From assembly GCF_001280065.1 (NCBI RefSeq), contig NZ_LGEA01000080.1, positions 104,940-168,939 of the forward strand: DNA of 64,000 nucleotides. Reading direction: 5' to 3'. The notes under the pieces are model-generated. The model did no database searches. It had not been told where the DNA came from and saw only the letters and a list, made by a program, of their open reading frames with translations. The translations under genes and the position numbers were made by a program. Origin of the DNA: Streptomyces sp. NRRL B-1140. GTDB lineage: Bacteria; Actinomycetota; Actinomycetes; Streptomycetales; Streptomycetaceae. Positions 21,150 through 32,871 of this stretch are shown here, one piece after another. Each line of letters opens with the position of its first letter. Positions within the stretch are counted from its first letter, which is position 1.

Positions 21150-23456
21150 TCACTCGTTGTGCAGCACCTTGGCGATGGTGAGCCGCGCTGCCGACCTCGC
21201 CGGGAACAACGCACCGAGGACGGCGATCGTGACGCCCGCCAGGACCAGAGCGGCCAGGTGCGGGAAGTGCCAGACCTGCTTCATGGATTCCGGGAACGAC
21301 ACCACTCCGACGTGGTCCACCACCAGCCGGTGCGCGACGATTCCCAGGGGAACCCCCAACACCCCGCCGGTCAGCCCCAGCGCCGCAACCGACGACACGG
21401 TCATCACCACGACCTGGCGCGGTGTCATCCCGATCGACTTGAGCATGCCGAGGTCGCGGCATCGCTCCCGGACGTTGAGCAGGACGGTGTTGAAGACCCC
21501 GAGAGCGGCCACGACGGTCAGCAGAACGGTGAACACCGACGCGAAGCCGACGACGGTCGTCGTGGCGGCGTCGTCCGAGCCCAGCAATGCGGGGCGAAGG
21601 CCCGGGTCGGCCGCCTCGACCGCTGTGATGTAGCGCTGGTCGTCGGCGCCGCGAGCGAGCCGGACCGTGTACTCCGTGGCCCGTGTTGCGGGCGCGAGTC
21701 GCGTCAGCGTCCGCCAGTTGGAGTCCAGGGCCTGGGCGTTGCCTTCCATGAGCTCACCCACGATGGTGACGGGCGTCTGTCTGCCGTTCAGCCGGAGGGT
21801 GACCCGGTCGCCCACCGACAACCCGTGCTGATCGAGGAACGCCGGCCCGGCCGCGGCTTCCCCGGCGCCGGTGGGCCAGTGTCCCTCGACGATCTCGGAG
21901 GCGAGGTCCTGGGTGTCCCCGCGGTAGAAGTTGGCGAACACGGTCTGCGTGTAGCCGGTGAGGCTCACCTTGGTGAGCGCGCGGGCGGTCACCTGATCCG
22001 CCCCGGGCAGGGAGCGCAGTAGTTGCTCGGTTTGCCGGTCACTCGGTCTCGCGGTGGTCCCGCCACCCGCGGGCGAGCCGGTCTGGACGTCGACCCGGGC
22101 GGCACCGTCGCTCTTGCCGGCATCTCCGTAAGCGACCATGGTGCTGGTCAGACCGGTCGTCAGTGTCACGGTGGTGACCCCGAGGACGATGGCCGCCATG
22201 GTCAGCAGGGAGCGGCCCGGCCGGGCGAACGGCTGGCCGAGTCCCAGGCTCACGGCGCGCGGCAGCCGCGTCCCGCCGAGCCGGCGCTGGACCCGCAGTC
22301 CGCGTCCGGTCCGCGGTGCGGTGCCGGCTGTGATCGCCTGGGCCGCGGGGAGCCGGTGTGCGCGCACGGCGGGGATCAGGGCGGCGACGACGACCAGGGC
22401 AGGCATGCCCACCAGACAGAGGACGGACGGCCACCAGCTGATACCGACGGAGGCGCTGCCTGTTTCGATACCGGAGAAGGCCACCCGCAGGAGGGGACCG
22501 GCCACCGCGTTGCCGATCAGGGTGCCGACTGCGCAGCCGATGACGGCGGGGACGGAGACCATCGTGAGGTAGACCGTCACCACCTGGTTCGGAGTGAAGC
22601 CCAGCGACTTGAGCACGCCGATGTGCCGGTGCCCTGAGACGACCGCCCCGCTGACGACATTCCCGACGATCAGCACGGAGACCAGAAGGCCGAGGACGCC
22701 GAAGAGCGTCATGAACGGCAGATACGCGTCGGCCTGGGCGGAGAAGGCCCGCTTGAGGGCGAGATAGGACTGTGCGGTGGTGAGCGAACCGGCGGGCAAT
22801 CCGGCCGTGGCTGTGGTCAGGCCGGTGCGCAGCTCCCGATCGGTCGCTGCGTCCGTGAAGCGGTACAGCATCTGAACGGTGCTCGGATGCAGTCGGGCCA
22901 TCTGCTCAGGGGATACCCAGGCCCCGGCGGACTTGCTCATGCTGGTGGCGAAGCCGACGACGGTGAGAGTCGGGGCGCCGCGAGCCTTGAGCCTGGTGCC
23001 GAGCCGGCCCGGACCCGGTGTGCCGTCGGCAGGCCAGTTGACGACGATTTCACCGGGAGCCGTGGCCCAGCGGCCTTCCAACAGACGGATGCGGTCCACC
23101 GGGCCGTCCGGATCGGCCCGGCCCACGACGGACAGAGAACCGGCCGACATCCACAGCCAGTCCTCGGGCATGTCGAGGAAGGCTTGCCCGAAGGGCCCGG
23201 CGGCGGCCTCGACGCCGGGACGCTCGGCCGTCCGGGCCAGCCGAGCACCCGACGCCTTCACCGGGTCGAACGCCGCGACCGTGTGGGCCCCGTGCTGCTG
23301 GGCGAAGGCTTTGTCGAAGGGGGTCGAGGCCGCGGTGAGCAGCCCCAGCCCGAGCAGGATGGTCGTGGTCGAACACAGGACCACCAGCCCGATGACGAAC
23401 GTCTGCAGCCTGCGCCGTTTCACAGCCGCCCGCGAGGCCCTCCACACGGCGCTCAC
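21150..23456 (-). CDS. FtsX-type ABC transporter permease
   Basis: A 768-residue membrane component of a MacB/LolCDE-type ABC exporter. One hydrophobic helix lies at about residues 18-42, followed by a large outside domain and a three-helix FtsX block near 250-370. A second outside domain and a final three-helix FtsX block (about 650-760) follow. This duplicated layout is the usual one in actinobacteria. The GTG start overlaps the stop of the ATPase gene upstream, so both come from one leftward transcript. The exported or extracted substrate cannot be told. The divergent two-component system suggests signal-dependent export, for example of antimicrobial peptides or lipids. Confidence 0.88.
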   Translation of the reverse strand: MSAVWRASRAAVKRRRLQTFVIGLVVLCSTTTILLGLGLLTAASTPFDKAFAQQHGAHTVAAFDPVKASGARLARTAERPGVEAAAGPFGQAFLDMPEDWLWMSAGSLSVVGRADPDGPVDRIRLLEGRWATAPGEIVVNWPADGTPGPGRLGTRLKARGAPTLTVVGFATSMSKSAGAWVSPEQMARLHPSTVQMLYRFTDAATDRELRTGLTTATAGLPAGSLTTAQSYLALKRAFSAQADAYLPFMTLFGVLGLLVSVLIVGNVVSGAVVSGHRHIGVLKSLGFTPNQVVTVYLTMVSVPAVIGCAVGTLIGNAVAGPLLRVAFSGIETGSASVGISWWPSVLCLVGMPALVVVAALIPAVRAHRLPAAQAITAGTAPRTGRGLRVQRRLGGTRLPRAVSLGLGQPFARPGRSLLTMAAIVLGVTTVTLTTGLTSTMVAYGDAGKSDGAARVDVQTGSPAGGGTTARPSDRQTEQLLRSLPGADQVTARALTKVSLTGYTQTVFANFYRGDTQDLASEIVEGHWPTGAGEAAAGPAFLDQHGLSVGDRVTLRLNGRQTPVTIVGELMEGNAQALDSNWRTLTRLAPATRATEYTVRLARGADDQRYITAVEAADPGLRPALLGSDDAATTTVVGFASVFTVLLTVVAALGVFNTVLLNVRERCRDLGMLKSIGMTPRQVVVMTVSSVAALGLTGGVLGVPLGIVAHRLVVDHVGVVSFPESMKQVWHFPHLAALVLAGVTIAVLGALFPARSAARLTIAKVLHNE

Positions 23457-24163
23457 GCGGTGGGCTCCAGCTGGCTCTCGCTAGACACTCGGCCATCGGC
23501 GACCTCGATCAGGCGGCTGGCGCAGCGACTGGCCAGGTGCGGGTCATGCGTGACGATGAGCAGGGTCTGTCCGATCTGGTTGAGGTCGATCAGCAGGTCC
23601 ATGACCTGCTCTCCCGAGCGGCTGTCCAGGGCGCCCGTCGGCTCGTCGGCCAGGAGCAGAGCCGGGCGGTTCATCAACGACCGGGCCACGGCCACTCGTT
23701 GACGCTCGCCCCCGCTCAACGCGGCCGGGTAGGCGTCCTTGCGGTCGGCGATGCCCAGCTCGTCGAGGAGTTCCAGCGCGCGGCGGCGGGCCTGCCGGGC
23801 GGAGGTGCCGGTCAGCTGGGCGGCCAGCGCGACGTTGTCGAGCGCGGGCAGGTCGTCGATCAGGTTGAAGAACTGGAAGATCATGCCGATGTGCCGCCGC
23901 CGGAACAGCGCCAGCCCCGTCTCGTTCAATGCCCCCAGGTCCTGGCCGTGGACCTGCACCGTTCCCGACGTCGGGCGGTCCAGGCCGGCGACCATGTTCA
24001 GCAACGTGGACTTGCCGCACCCGGAGGGCCCCATCACCGCGACCGCTTCCCCTGCGCGGATGTCCAGGCGGACGCCGTCCAGGGCCTTCACGTGGCCGTA
24101 TTCCTTGTGGACGTCGTCCAGTCGGACGACGACCTGCCGGGAGCTGTCCGGATCACTTGTCAT
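23453..24163 (-). CDS. ABC transporter ATP-binding protein (MacB/LolD type)
   Basis: A 236-residue ATPase partner of the FtsX permease downstream. The Walker A motif is GPSGCGKST near residue 45, the Q-loop MIFQFFNLIDDLPALDNV, the signature LSGGERQRVAVARS, the Walker B LLLADEPTGALD and the switch His in VTHDP. The NEFx-like FQFFNLI stretch is typical of the LolD/MacB class. It is divergent from the histidine kinase gene, with 127 nt between starts, where an operator of the paired response regulator could lie. Confidence 0.93.
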   Translation of the reverse strand: MTSDPDSSRQVVVRLDDVHKEYGHVKALDGVRLDIRAGEAVAVMGPSGCGKSTLLNMVAGLDRPTSGTVQVHGQDLGALNETGLALFRRRHIGMIFQFFNLIDDLPALDNVALAAQLTGTSARQARRRALELLDELGIADRKDAYPAALSGGERQRVAVARSLMNRPALLLADEPTGALDSRSGEQVMDLLIDLNQIGQTLLIVTHDPHLASRCASRLIEVADGRVSSESQLEPTA

Positions 24164-24290
24164 GGCATGAACCTAGAAGCGGCAGGACGGGTACGACGTC
24201 CCTCGCCGGATGTAACCGGCTCCACGGGTCATCCTGGGGATGTAGGGAACTGGATCCGGAGCATGACGCGGACGGGCATGCCGGGCTGCG

Positions 24291-25145
24291 ATGCTCTCTC
24301 GGGTGGGGAGTTCGGGGTTGATCTGGCTGGTCGCGGCATGGGCGATGACGTGCGCCGCGGCCGTCGTCCTGGGCGTGGCGCTCATCCGGGCACGCCGGCG
24401 CCACCGAGCAGCCATCGAAGAGCGCGGCTGGCTGCTGGAACGGGAGCGGGAGAGTGCGGCAGCCACCGCGGTCGACGCCGAGCGGGCCAGGATCGCGGCC
24501 GAGCTCCACGACATCGTCAGCCACAACGTGAGCCTCATGGTGGTCCAGGCCGGGGCCGCCCGTGAAGTGCTGGCCACCATGCCCGACGAGGCCGAGGCCG
24601 CGTTGAGCGCCGTGGAGAGCGCCGGGCGGACCGCCATGACCGAGCTACGGCACCTGCTCGGCCTCCTCGCCCCCGCGCAGAACGGCGACGACGAACCCTA
24701 CGGTGGGGACCTGGCACCACAGCCGAGCCTGAGCCGGCTCAGCCCGCTGATCGACAGGATCGCCTTCGCCGGCCTGCCCGTGGAGGTGCGCATCTCCGGG
24801 GAGCCCCGCCCGCTGCCGACCGGGATCGATGTCACCGCCTACCGGATCATCCAGGAGGCGCTGACCAACGCCCTCAAACACAACGACGGGACCAGAGCCG
24901 ACGTGACAGTCCGATATGCGGAGCACTACCTGCGCGTCGAAGTCCTGAACACCGGACCGAGCGTCCTGACCGACGATGCTCCCGGGCCGCGTAGCCGTCC
25001 GGCCGCAGGCCAGGCCGACGGAGCGGGACGGGGACTGCTCGGCCTGCGCGAACGGGTCGCCGTCTACGGCGGCGACCTGGACGCCCGGCGCCGCCTGGGC
25101 GGCGGCTACCGTGTCCGCGCCCGAATCCCCCTAGACCGGCCGTGA
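24291..25145 (+). CDS. NarL-type sensor histidine kinase with a single membrane helix
   Basis: A 284-residue kinase. One hydrophobic helix spans about residues 9-32 and a short coiled coil follows. The HisKA_3 phosphoacceptor is ERARIAAELHDIVSHNVS (His73). The HATPase_c part has QEALTNALKHN and GRGLLGLRERVAVYGG. Family members usually carry four to six N-terminal helices. Here an in-frame stop at 24264 shows that the sensor really is minimal. No ribosome site precedes the ATG, so the mRNA may be leaderless. The stop overlaps the response-regulator start. It probably senses at or within the membrane, perhaps through the adjacent ABC exporter. Confidence 0.9.
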   Translation: MLSRVGSSGLIWLVAAWAMTCAAAVVLGVALIRARRRHRAAIEERGWLLERERESAAATAVDAERARIAAELHDIVSHNVSLMVVQAGAAREVLATMPDEAEAALSAVESAGRTAMTELRHLLGLLAPAQNGDDEPYGGDLAPQPSLSRLSPLIDRIAFAGLPVEVRISGEPRPLPTGIDVTAYRIIQEALTNALKHNDGTRADVTVRYAEHYLRVEVLNTGPSVLTDDAPGPRSRPAAGQADGAGRGLLGLRERVAVYGGDLDARRRLGGGYRVRARIPLDRP

Positions 25146-25861
25146 ACCCGCTCACCGGCCCCGCCCCCCGAGTCGTGATCGCCGACGACCAGGAGCTGGT
25201 CCGCACCGGTTTCCGCCTGATCCTCACGGCACGCGGCGTCAACGTGGTCGGCGAAGCCGCAGACGGAGCCGAGGCCGTCCGAGCCGTCCGCCGCCTGCGC
25301 CCCGACGTCGTCCTCATGGACATCCGCATGCCGACCATGGACGGCCTGGAAGCCGCCCGCCGCGTCCTCGCCCAGACCCCGACCTGTCGGGTGATCATGC
25401 TGACCACCTTCGACCTGGACTCCTACGTCTACGCAGCCCTCGCCGCCGGAGCCAGCGGCTTCCTGCTCAAGGACGTCACACCCGCGCATCTCGCAGCCGC
25501 CGTACGCCTGGTCGACACCGGTGACGCACTGCTCGCACCCTCGATCACCCGCCGCCTCGTGGAGCGCTACGCCTCCACCGCCGGCCGGACCGCTCCGGGC
25601 TCGGCAATCCCCGCCGTCCACCGCGACCTCGCCGTACTGACACCACGCGAACGCGAGGTGCTGACACTCATGGGCAGGGGCCTGTCCAACACCGAGCTCG
25701 CCCGGGCACTGACACTGAGCGAAGCGACAGTGAAGACCCATGTGGCCAGGATTTTCGCCAAGCTGACCCTGCGCGACCGGGCCCAGGCCGTCGTCCTCGC
25801 CTACGAGACGGGACTCGTCGCGCCCGGGGAATCCGCGCGATCCGCCGACGTCGATCGCTAG
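25142..25861 (+). CDS. LuxR/NarL-family response regulator
   Basis: A 239-residue partner of the kinase upstream. The receiver domain has the acidic pair at residues 15-16, the phosphorylated Asp at about 60 in VVLMDIRMP, and the Thr and Lys of MLTTF and LLKDV. The C-terminal LuxR helix-turn-helix runs from LTPREREVLTLMGRG to TVKTHVARIFAKL. The GTG start overlaps the kinase stop. Its likely target is the divergent FtsX/ATPase operon, judged only from position. Confidence 0.93.
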   Translation: MNPLTGPAPRVVIADDQELVRTGFRLILTARGVNVVGEAADGAEAVRAVRRLRPDVVLMDIRMPTMDGLEAARRVLAQTPTCRVIMLTTFDLDSYVYAALAAGASGFLLKDVTPAHLAAAVRLVDTGDALLAPSITRRLVERYASTAGRTAPGSAIPAVHRDLAVLTPREREVLTLMGRGLSNTELARALTLSEATVKTHVARIFAKLTLRDRAQAVVLAYETGLVAPGESARSADVDR

Positions 25862-26044
25862 CCGGTCATGGCCCGGCGTCCGATCCCCACTCCGACCGGG
25901 GGGACTCGACCGTGCTGCGTGTGCACGACGATCGCGTCCTTGACGCACCCATACGGGGCAGGCCTGTGGATAACTCCGGGGCTGTCGGTGCGGGCGCCTA
26001 TGGTGGACGCAGTGGTCGAGGCGCGACGCACGGGGGGCACGACG

Positions 26045-28216
<2,172 letters not shown>

Positions 28217-28231
28217 GGCCGGGCTCCGGCC
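28217..28231 (+). terminator. Short hairpin after recQ
   Basis: A 6-bp GGCCGG/CCGGCC stem with a 3-nt loop directly after the recQ stop and before the convergent flavoprotein gene. It is weak but well placed. Confidence 0.4.
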
Positions 28232-28260
28232 ACGTCAGACGGTTCGGATGGGCGTATCGG

Positions 28261-31089
28261 TCACAGCGCCCGTCCCGCGTACGCCCTGACATCCGCGTCG
28301 GAGTCGGTCGTCGCGGTGGCCAGCGCCGCCCGGGCCTCCTCGGTGGAGCGGTGCCGGGTCAGCGCCAGGACGGCGGCCTTGCGGACGTCAGCGTTGGTGT
28401 CGGCCAGGGCCTTGGCGAGCGCCGGGACCGCCACCTCGGCGTCGGCCACGGACAGGGCCGTCGCGGCTCCGGCCCGCACCTGCCAGGCCGGCTCGGACAG
28501 CGCGGCCACGGCGCGTGCGGCGAGGGGCGCCGGGCAGCCGGTGATGCCGAGTGCTCCGTAGGCCGCTGCCCGCACCAGGGCGTCGGGATCGTCGAGGAGG
28601 CCGGTGAGGGCCGCTTCGGTCGCGCCCGGGCTGGGGTCGCCGCCGTCCTGGCCGTCACCCGCCGGCCGCTCGGCACTCACCGTGGCCAGGCCCTTGGCGA
28701 TCGCGACCCGTACCTCGCGGGAGGGGTCGGTGCCCGCCGCACCGGCCAGTTCACCGGCGGCGTCGACCGACACCAGGGCGCGTACGGCCTCGATGCGGAC
28801 GGCGATGTCGGAGTCGGCGAGGGCGTCCGCGAACAGGGCGGCGTCGCCGAGACGCAGGGCGCGCAGGACGTCCAGGGCCGCCGCGCGGACCACCGGGTCC
28901 GGCTCCGTCAGGGCGGCGGCGAGGCCGTCCCGCAGATCGGGCTCGGCCGGAAGCGTCTCGACGAGCTCACGCAGGGACGCGGCCGCGGCGGCGCGCACCT
29001 CGGCGGCGGTGTCGCGCAGCGCCGCTGCGAGCGCGGTGCCCGTCCCGGGCGGCAGCGTCTCGGTGAGCACGGCGACGGCCTCGCGGCGGACAGCGGGCGC
29101 GGGGTCCGTCAAGTACGGCTGGAGGGCGCCGAGTTCCGGCTCCTCCTCGGCGAGGGCGACGAGTTCGAGCAGGCGGGCGGAGGACACCTCGCCGGAAGGG
29201 GCGGTGACCGATGTCTGTTGCGCCGGGGCCGGCTCCGGCGCCGCCGCTCCCACCGGGGAGGCGACCGGCGCCACGTCCCGCGAGCCTGCCAGGGCCACAT
29301 CCTCGGCGTGCACCTCGCCGAGGACACGAGAGGGACCGCCGACGGGCTCGAAACCGTCGACGGGAACGAGATAGGGAGCCACGGGGCGTGCCGTGAACTC
29401 CATCGCACCGGAGGGGGACTTGTGCAGATCGAGGTGGTGGAACCAGGACGCGTCGTCCCGCCGGGGGTGGTCGAGGCGCTCGTGGTAGAGGCCCCAGCGG
29501 GACTCCGTGCGGGCCAGGGAGGAGCGCGCGGCCATCTCCGCGCAGTCGCGGATGAAGGTGACCTCGGCGCAACGCATCAGCTCGTGCGCGGTGCGGGCGC
29601 CCATCTCGGCGATGTCGGTGTGCATCCGCTGGAACGCCTCCAGGGCCAGCGACAGCCGGGCACCGGACTTGGGCGGGGCCACGTAGTCGTTAACGAAGCG
29701 GCGCAGCTTGTACTCGACCTGGGGCTGCGGCGGGCCGTCGGGGTTGCGCAGCGGGCGGTAGATCAGCTCGTGCGCCTCCCGGAGCTGCTCCGCGGGCAAC
29801 TCGCCCGTGTACGGCTGGTACTGGGAGGCGTCGGCGCCCGCCAGGTCGCCGAAGACGAAGGCGCCGATCATGTAGTTGTGCGGGACGCAGGCCAGGTCAC
29901 CGGCCGCGTACAGCCGCGGGACGGTCGTGCGGGCGTGGTCGTCGACGCGGACGCCCGAGGCGGAGTGGCCCCCGCACAGGCCGATCTCGGAGATGTGCAT
30001 CTCGATGTCGTGGGTGCGGTAGTCGTGGCCCCGCCCGGAGTGGAAGGTGCCGCGGGTGGGCCGCTCGGTGGAGTGCAGGATCGTCTCCAGGGCCGAGACC
30101 GACTCCTCGGGGAGGTGGCTCAGCTTCAGGTAGACGGGCCCGCGGTCGGACGCCACCTCGGCGGCGAACTCGGACATCATCTGCCCCGACCAGTAGTCGG
30201 AGTCGACGAAGCGCTCGCCGTGCCGGTTGACCTGGTAGCCGCCGAAGGGGTTGGCGACGTAGGCGCAGGCCGGGCCGTTGTAGTCCTTGATCAGCGGGTT
30301 GATCTGGAAGCACTCGATACCGGTGAGCTCGGCGCCCGCGTGGTAGGCCATGGCGTAGCCGTCGCCTGCGTTGGTGGGGTTCTCGTAGGTGCCGTAGAGG
30401 TAGCCGGAGGCGGGCAGGCCGAGGCGGCCGCAGGCGCCGGTCGCGAGGATCACCGCGCCCGCGCGGACCTGGACGAACTGCCCGCTGCGGGTGTTGAAGC
30501 CGGCCGCCCCCACGGCCCGGCGGTCCCGGCCCTCACCGGCGGTGAGGACGCGCACCGGCATGACCCGGTTCTCGATGCGGATCCTCTCCCGCATCTCGCG
30601 CCGCCGCAGCTGCCGGTAGAGGACCTTCTTGACGTCCTTGCCCTCCGGCATCGGCAGGACGTAGGAGCCGGAGCGGTGCACCTGGCGGACGGAGTAGTCG
30701 CCGTGCTCGTCCTTCTCGAACTTCACGCCGTAGGACTCCAGCCGCTGCACCATGCCGAAACCGCGGGTGGCGGTCTGGCGGACGGTGGACTGGTCGACGA
30801 TGCCGTCGTTGGCGCGGGTGATCTCGGCGACGTAGTCGTCGGGTTCGGCCCGGCCCGGGATGACCGCGTTGTTCACGCCGTCCATGCCCATGGCGAGCGC
30901 GCCGGAGTGGCGGACGTGCGCCTTCTCCAGCAGCAGCACGTTCGCGCCGTGCTCGGCGGCGGTCAGGGCGGCCATGGTGCCCGCGGTGCCGCCGCCGATG
31001 ACGAGGACGTCGCAGGTCAGTTCCTCGGCGTCGGCGAGGGAGGGGACGGCCAGGGGGGTGTCCGCAGGGGGGTTCACGGAGGTGGTCAC
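28261..31089 (-). CDS. AprA/fumarate-reductase-like flavoprotein fused to HEAT repeats
   Basis: A 942-residue two-part protein. Residues 1-600 are an FAD flavoprotein of the fumarate reductase/adenylylsulfate reductase alpha superfamily: dinucleotide loop VLVIGGGTAG (about 29-38), HSGALAMGMDGVN, ATGACGRLG, an active-site-like FHSGRGHDYRTHDIEM and the C-terminal AGDLACVPHNY. The sequence style and the partnering ferredoxin recall AprA more than SdhA. From about residue 634 there are six to eight HEAT-like helical repeats (motifs such as PAVRREAVAVL, ADVRKAAVLAL and ADVRAYAG). The start GTG at 31089 follows GAAAGG; another GTG (31104) overlaps the ATPase stop. It is the last gene of a six-gene operon. 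The substrate is unknown; oxidised sulfur compounds are a guess from the transporter. Confidence 0.82.
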   Translation of the reverse strand: MTTSVNPPADTPLAVPSLADAEELTCDVLVIGGGTAGTMAALTAAEHGANVLLLEKAHVRHSGALAMGMDGVNNAVIPGRAEPDDYVAEITRANDGIVDQSTVRQTATRGFGMVQRLESYGVKFEKDEHGDYSVRQVHRSGSYVLPMPEGKDVKKVLYRQLRRREMRERIRIENRVMPVRVLTAGEGRDRRAVGAAGFNTRSGQFVQVRAGAVILATGACGRLGLPASGYLYGTYENPTNAGDGYAMAYHAGAELTGIECFQINPLIKDYNGPACAYVANPFGGYQVNRHGERFVDSDYWSGQMMSEFAAEVASDRGPVYLKLSHLPEESVSALETILHSTERPTRGTFHSGRGHDYRTHDIEMHISEIGLCGGHSASGVRVDDHARTTVPRLYAAGDLACVPHNYMIGAFVFGDLAGADASQYQPYTGELPAEQLREAHELIYRPLRNPDGPPQPQVEYKLRRFVNDYVAPPKSGARLSLALEAFQRMHTDIAEMGARTAHELMRCAEVTFIRDCAEMAARSSLARTESRWGLYHERLDHPRRDDASWFHHLDLHKSPSGAMEFTARPVAPYLVPVDGFEPVGGPSRVLGEVHAEDVALAGSRDVAPVASPVGAAAPEPAPAQQTSVTAPSGEVSSARLLELVALAEEEPELGALQPYLTDPAPAVRREAVAVLTETLPPGTGTALAAALRDTAAEVRAAAAASLRELVETLPAEPDLRDGLAAALTEPDPVVRAAALDVLRALRLGDAALFADALADSDIAVRIEAVRALVSVDAAGELAGAAGTDPSREVRVAIAKGLATVSAERPAGDGQDGGDPSPGATEAALTGLLDDPDALVRAAAYGALGITGCPAPLAARAVAALSEPAWQVRAGAATALSVADAEVAVPALAKALADTNADVRKAAVLALTRHRSTEEARAALATATTDSDADVRAYAGRAL

Positions 31090-31100
31090 CGGGGTGCCTT

Positions 31101-32009
31101 TCACGTACCGAGCGAGGTGAGGACGTCGCGCCGCAGGGCCACGCGCGCCGGGTCGTCGTGCGCACCGCGCTCGCGCGGGCGGGGGATGTCCCGGACGGCG
31201 ACGAGGCCGCCCGCGCCGAGCAGGGCCACGCGGTCGCCGAGGAACAGGGCCTCGTCCACGTCGTGGGTGACGAAGACGACGGTGGCGCCCGTGCCCTGGA
31301 GCACCTCCACCAGCAGGTCCTGCATCCCGGCGCGGGTCTGCGCGTCGAGCGCGCCGAACGGCTCGTCCATCAGGACGGCGCGCGGGCGTCCGGCCAGGGC
31401 GCGGGCCAGCTGCACGCGCTGGCGCTGCCCGCCGGAGACCCGGTGCGGCAACTGCCGTGCCTGGGAGCCGAGTCCGACCCGCTCCAGCCACTTCTGGGCC
31501 TGCTCCCGGCGTTCGGCGCGGGGCACGCCGCGGATGGCGAGGGGGAGTTCGACGTTGGCGCGCAGGGTGCGCCAGGGGAGCAGGGCGTCCTCCTGGAAGA
31601 CCAGGGCCCGGTCGGCCGAGGGGCCGGTCAGCGGGTGCCCGTCCTGGGCGATCTCGCCCGCGAGCGGCGACAGCAGGCCGGCCAGGGTGCGCAGCAGGGT
31701 CGACTTGCCGCAGCCCGACGGGCCGACGACGGTGAGGATCTCGCCGGGGGCGATGTCCAGGTCGACCTTGTCCAGGGCGGTCGCGCCGGGGCGGCCGAGG
31801 GAGGCGCCGGTGAGGCTGAGGCGCGTGCCGCGCACCGGGGAGGTGCCCGCGGCGCTCTCGGACGAAGCGTTCCCGACGGTCTCGGGGGAGGCGCCCGGGG
31901 CGGCCCCGGGACGCATGTCCGCGGCCCTGGGCGGGGTGCCCGCCGCTCCGGACGGGGTGTCCGCCGCTCCGGGCGGGGTGTTCGGGACGGTCTCAGACGA
32001 GGTGCTCAT
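31101..32009 (-). CDS. Sulfonate/nitrate-type ABC importer ATPase (SsuB/TauB-like)
   Basis: A 302-residue ATPase. The first 60 residues are a low-complexity Pro/Gly/Ala/Thr extension built from a 21-nt repeat at about 31930-31980. The conserved core has Walker A GPSGCGKST, the Q-loop FQEDALLPWRTLRANVELPL (a sequence typical of SsuB/TauB/NrtD), the signature VSGGQRQRVQLARALAG, Walker B VLMDEPFGALD and switch VTHDVDEA. The start overlaps the permease by 17 nt, and the flavoprotein follows 12 nt after the stop. It energises the importer formed with the next two genes. Confidence 0.92.
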   Translation of the reverse strand: MSTSSETVPNTPPGAADTPSGAAGTPPRAADMRPGAAPGASPETVGNASSESAAGTSPVRGTRLSLTGASLGRPGATALDKVDLDIAPGEILTVVGPSGCGKSTLLRTLAGLLSPLAGEIAQDGHPLTGPSADRALVFQEDALLPWRTLRANVELPLAIRGVPRAERREQAQKWLERVGLGSQARQLPHRVSGGQRQRVQLARALAGRPRAVLMDEPFGALDAQTRAGMQDLLVEVLQGTGATVVFVTHDVDEALFLGDRVALLGAGGLVAVRDIPRPRERGAHDDPARVALRRDVLTSLGT

Positions 32010-32871
32010 CGCGTGCCTCCTCGGATCGGGCCCCGCCGTGGACGGCGGCGGGGACGGCCGGTGCCGGCTTCACGGACCGGCCCGGCCGGGGCGTCCGGGC
32101 GCCGGGCACGTACGCGGTGCGGGGCAGCCAGCGGGTGAGGCGGCGGCCCAGGAGTTCCACGGCGGTGGAGGTGAGCCAGCCGAGCACGCCGATGGTGACC
32201 ATGCCGACGAACACGCCGGGGTAGTCGACGACGGTGTAGTCCTGCCAGGTGCGGTATCCGACGCCGTACTGGCCGGAGATCATCTCGGCGGAGATCACAC
32301 AGATCCACGAGACGCCGATGCCGACGGACAGACCGCCGAACACGCCGGGCAGGGCGCCCGGCAGGACGACCGAGCCGAGGATCCGCCACCGGCCGCCGCC
32401 CATGGTGCGTACGGCCTCCTCCCACACGGGCGTCAGGGCGCGCACCGCGTGCCGGGTGGAGACCAGGACCGGGAAGAAGGCGGCGGTGCAGGTGATGAAG
32501 ACGATGCCCTGCTCGTTGGAGGGGAACAGCAGGATCGCCACGGGCACCAGGGCGATGGCCGGGATCGGGCGGATCACCTCCAGCACCGGACCGAGCAGGT
32601 CCTCGGCGAGTCGCGAGCGCGCCACGAGCACGCCCGTGGCCACCCCGAGTACGGCGGCCAGCAGGAAGCCGGTGAGGATCCGGGTGAGGCTGTCGGTGAG
32701 GTCCGTCCAGTAGTCCGGCCCGGACACCCGGGCGGCGAAGGCCCGGGCCACGTCGGTGACCGTCGGGAACTGCGAGAAGCGCAGCCACAGATCGACGTTC
32801 AGGCTGGTCAGCGCCTGCCACAGGCCCAGGGCGGCGACCAGCGAGAGGACGCGGAGCACATACCGCCTCAC
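31993..32871 (-). CDS. Sulfonate/nitrate-type ABC importer permease (SsuC/TauC-like)
   Basis: A 292-residue membrane protein with about six helices. The ATPase-coupling loop EEAVRTMGGGRWRILGSVVLPGALPGVFGGL carries the EAA-type motif of the binding-protein-dependent permeases. IRPIPAIALVPVAILLF is typical of the SsuC/TauC branch. GTG at 32871 is taken as the start because it overlaps the stop of the binding-protein gene (GTGA). The C-terminal tail is Pro/Arg-rich. Confidence 0.9.
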   Translation of the reverse strand: MRRYVLRVLSLVAALGLWQALTSLNVDLWLRFSQFPTVTDVARAFAARVSGPDYWTDLTDSLTRILTGFLLAAVLGVATGVLVARSRLAEDLLGPVLEVIRPIPAIALVPVAILLFPSNEQGIVFITCTAAFFPVLVSTRHAVRALTPVWEEAVRTMGGGRWRILGSVVLPGALPGVFGGLSVGIGVSWICVISAEMISGQYGVGYRTWQDYTVVDYPGVFVGMVTIGVLGWLTSTAVELLGRRLTRWLPRTAYVPGARTPRPGRSVKPAPAVPAAVHGGARSEEARDEHLV

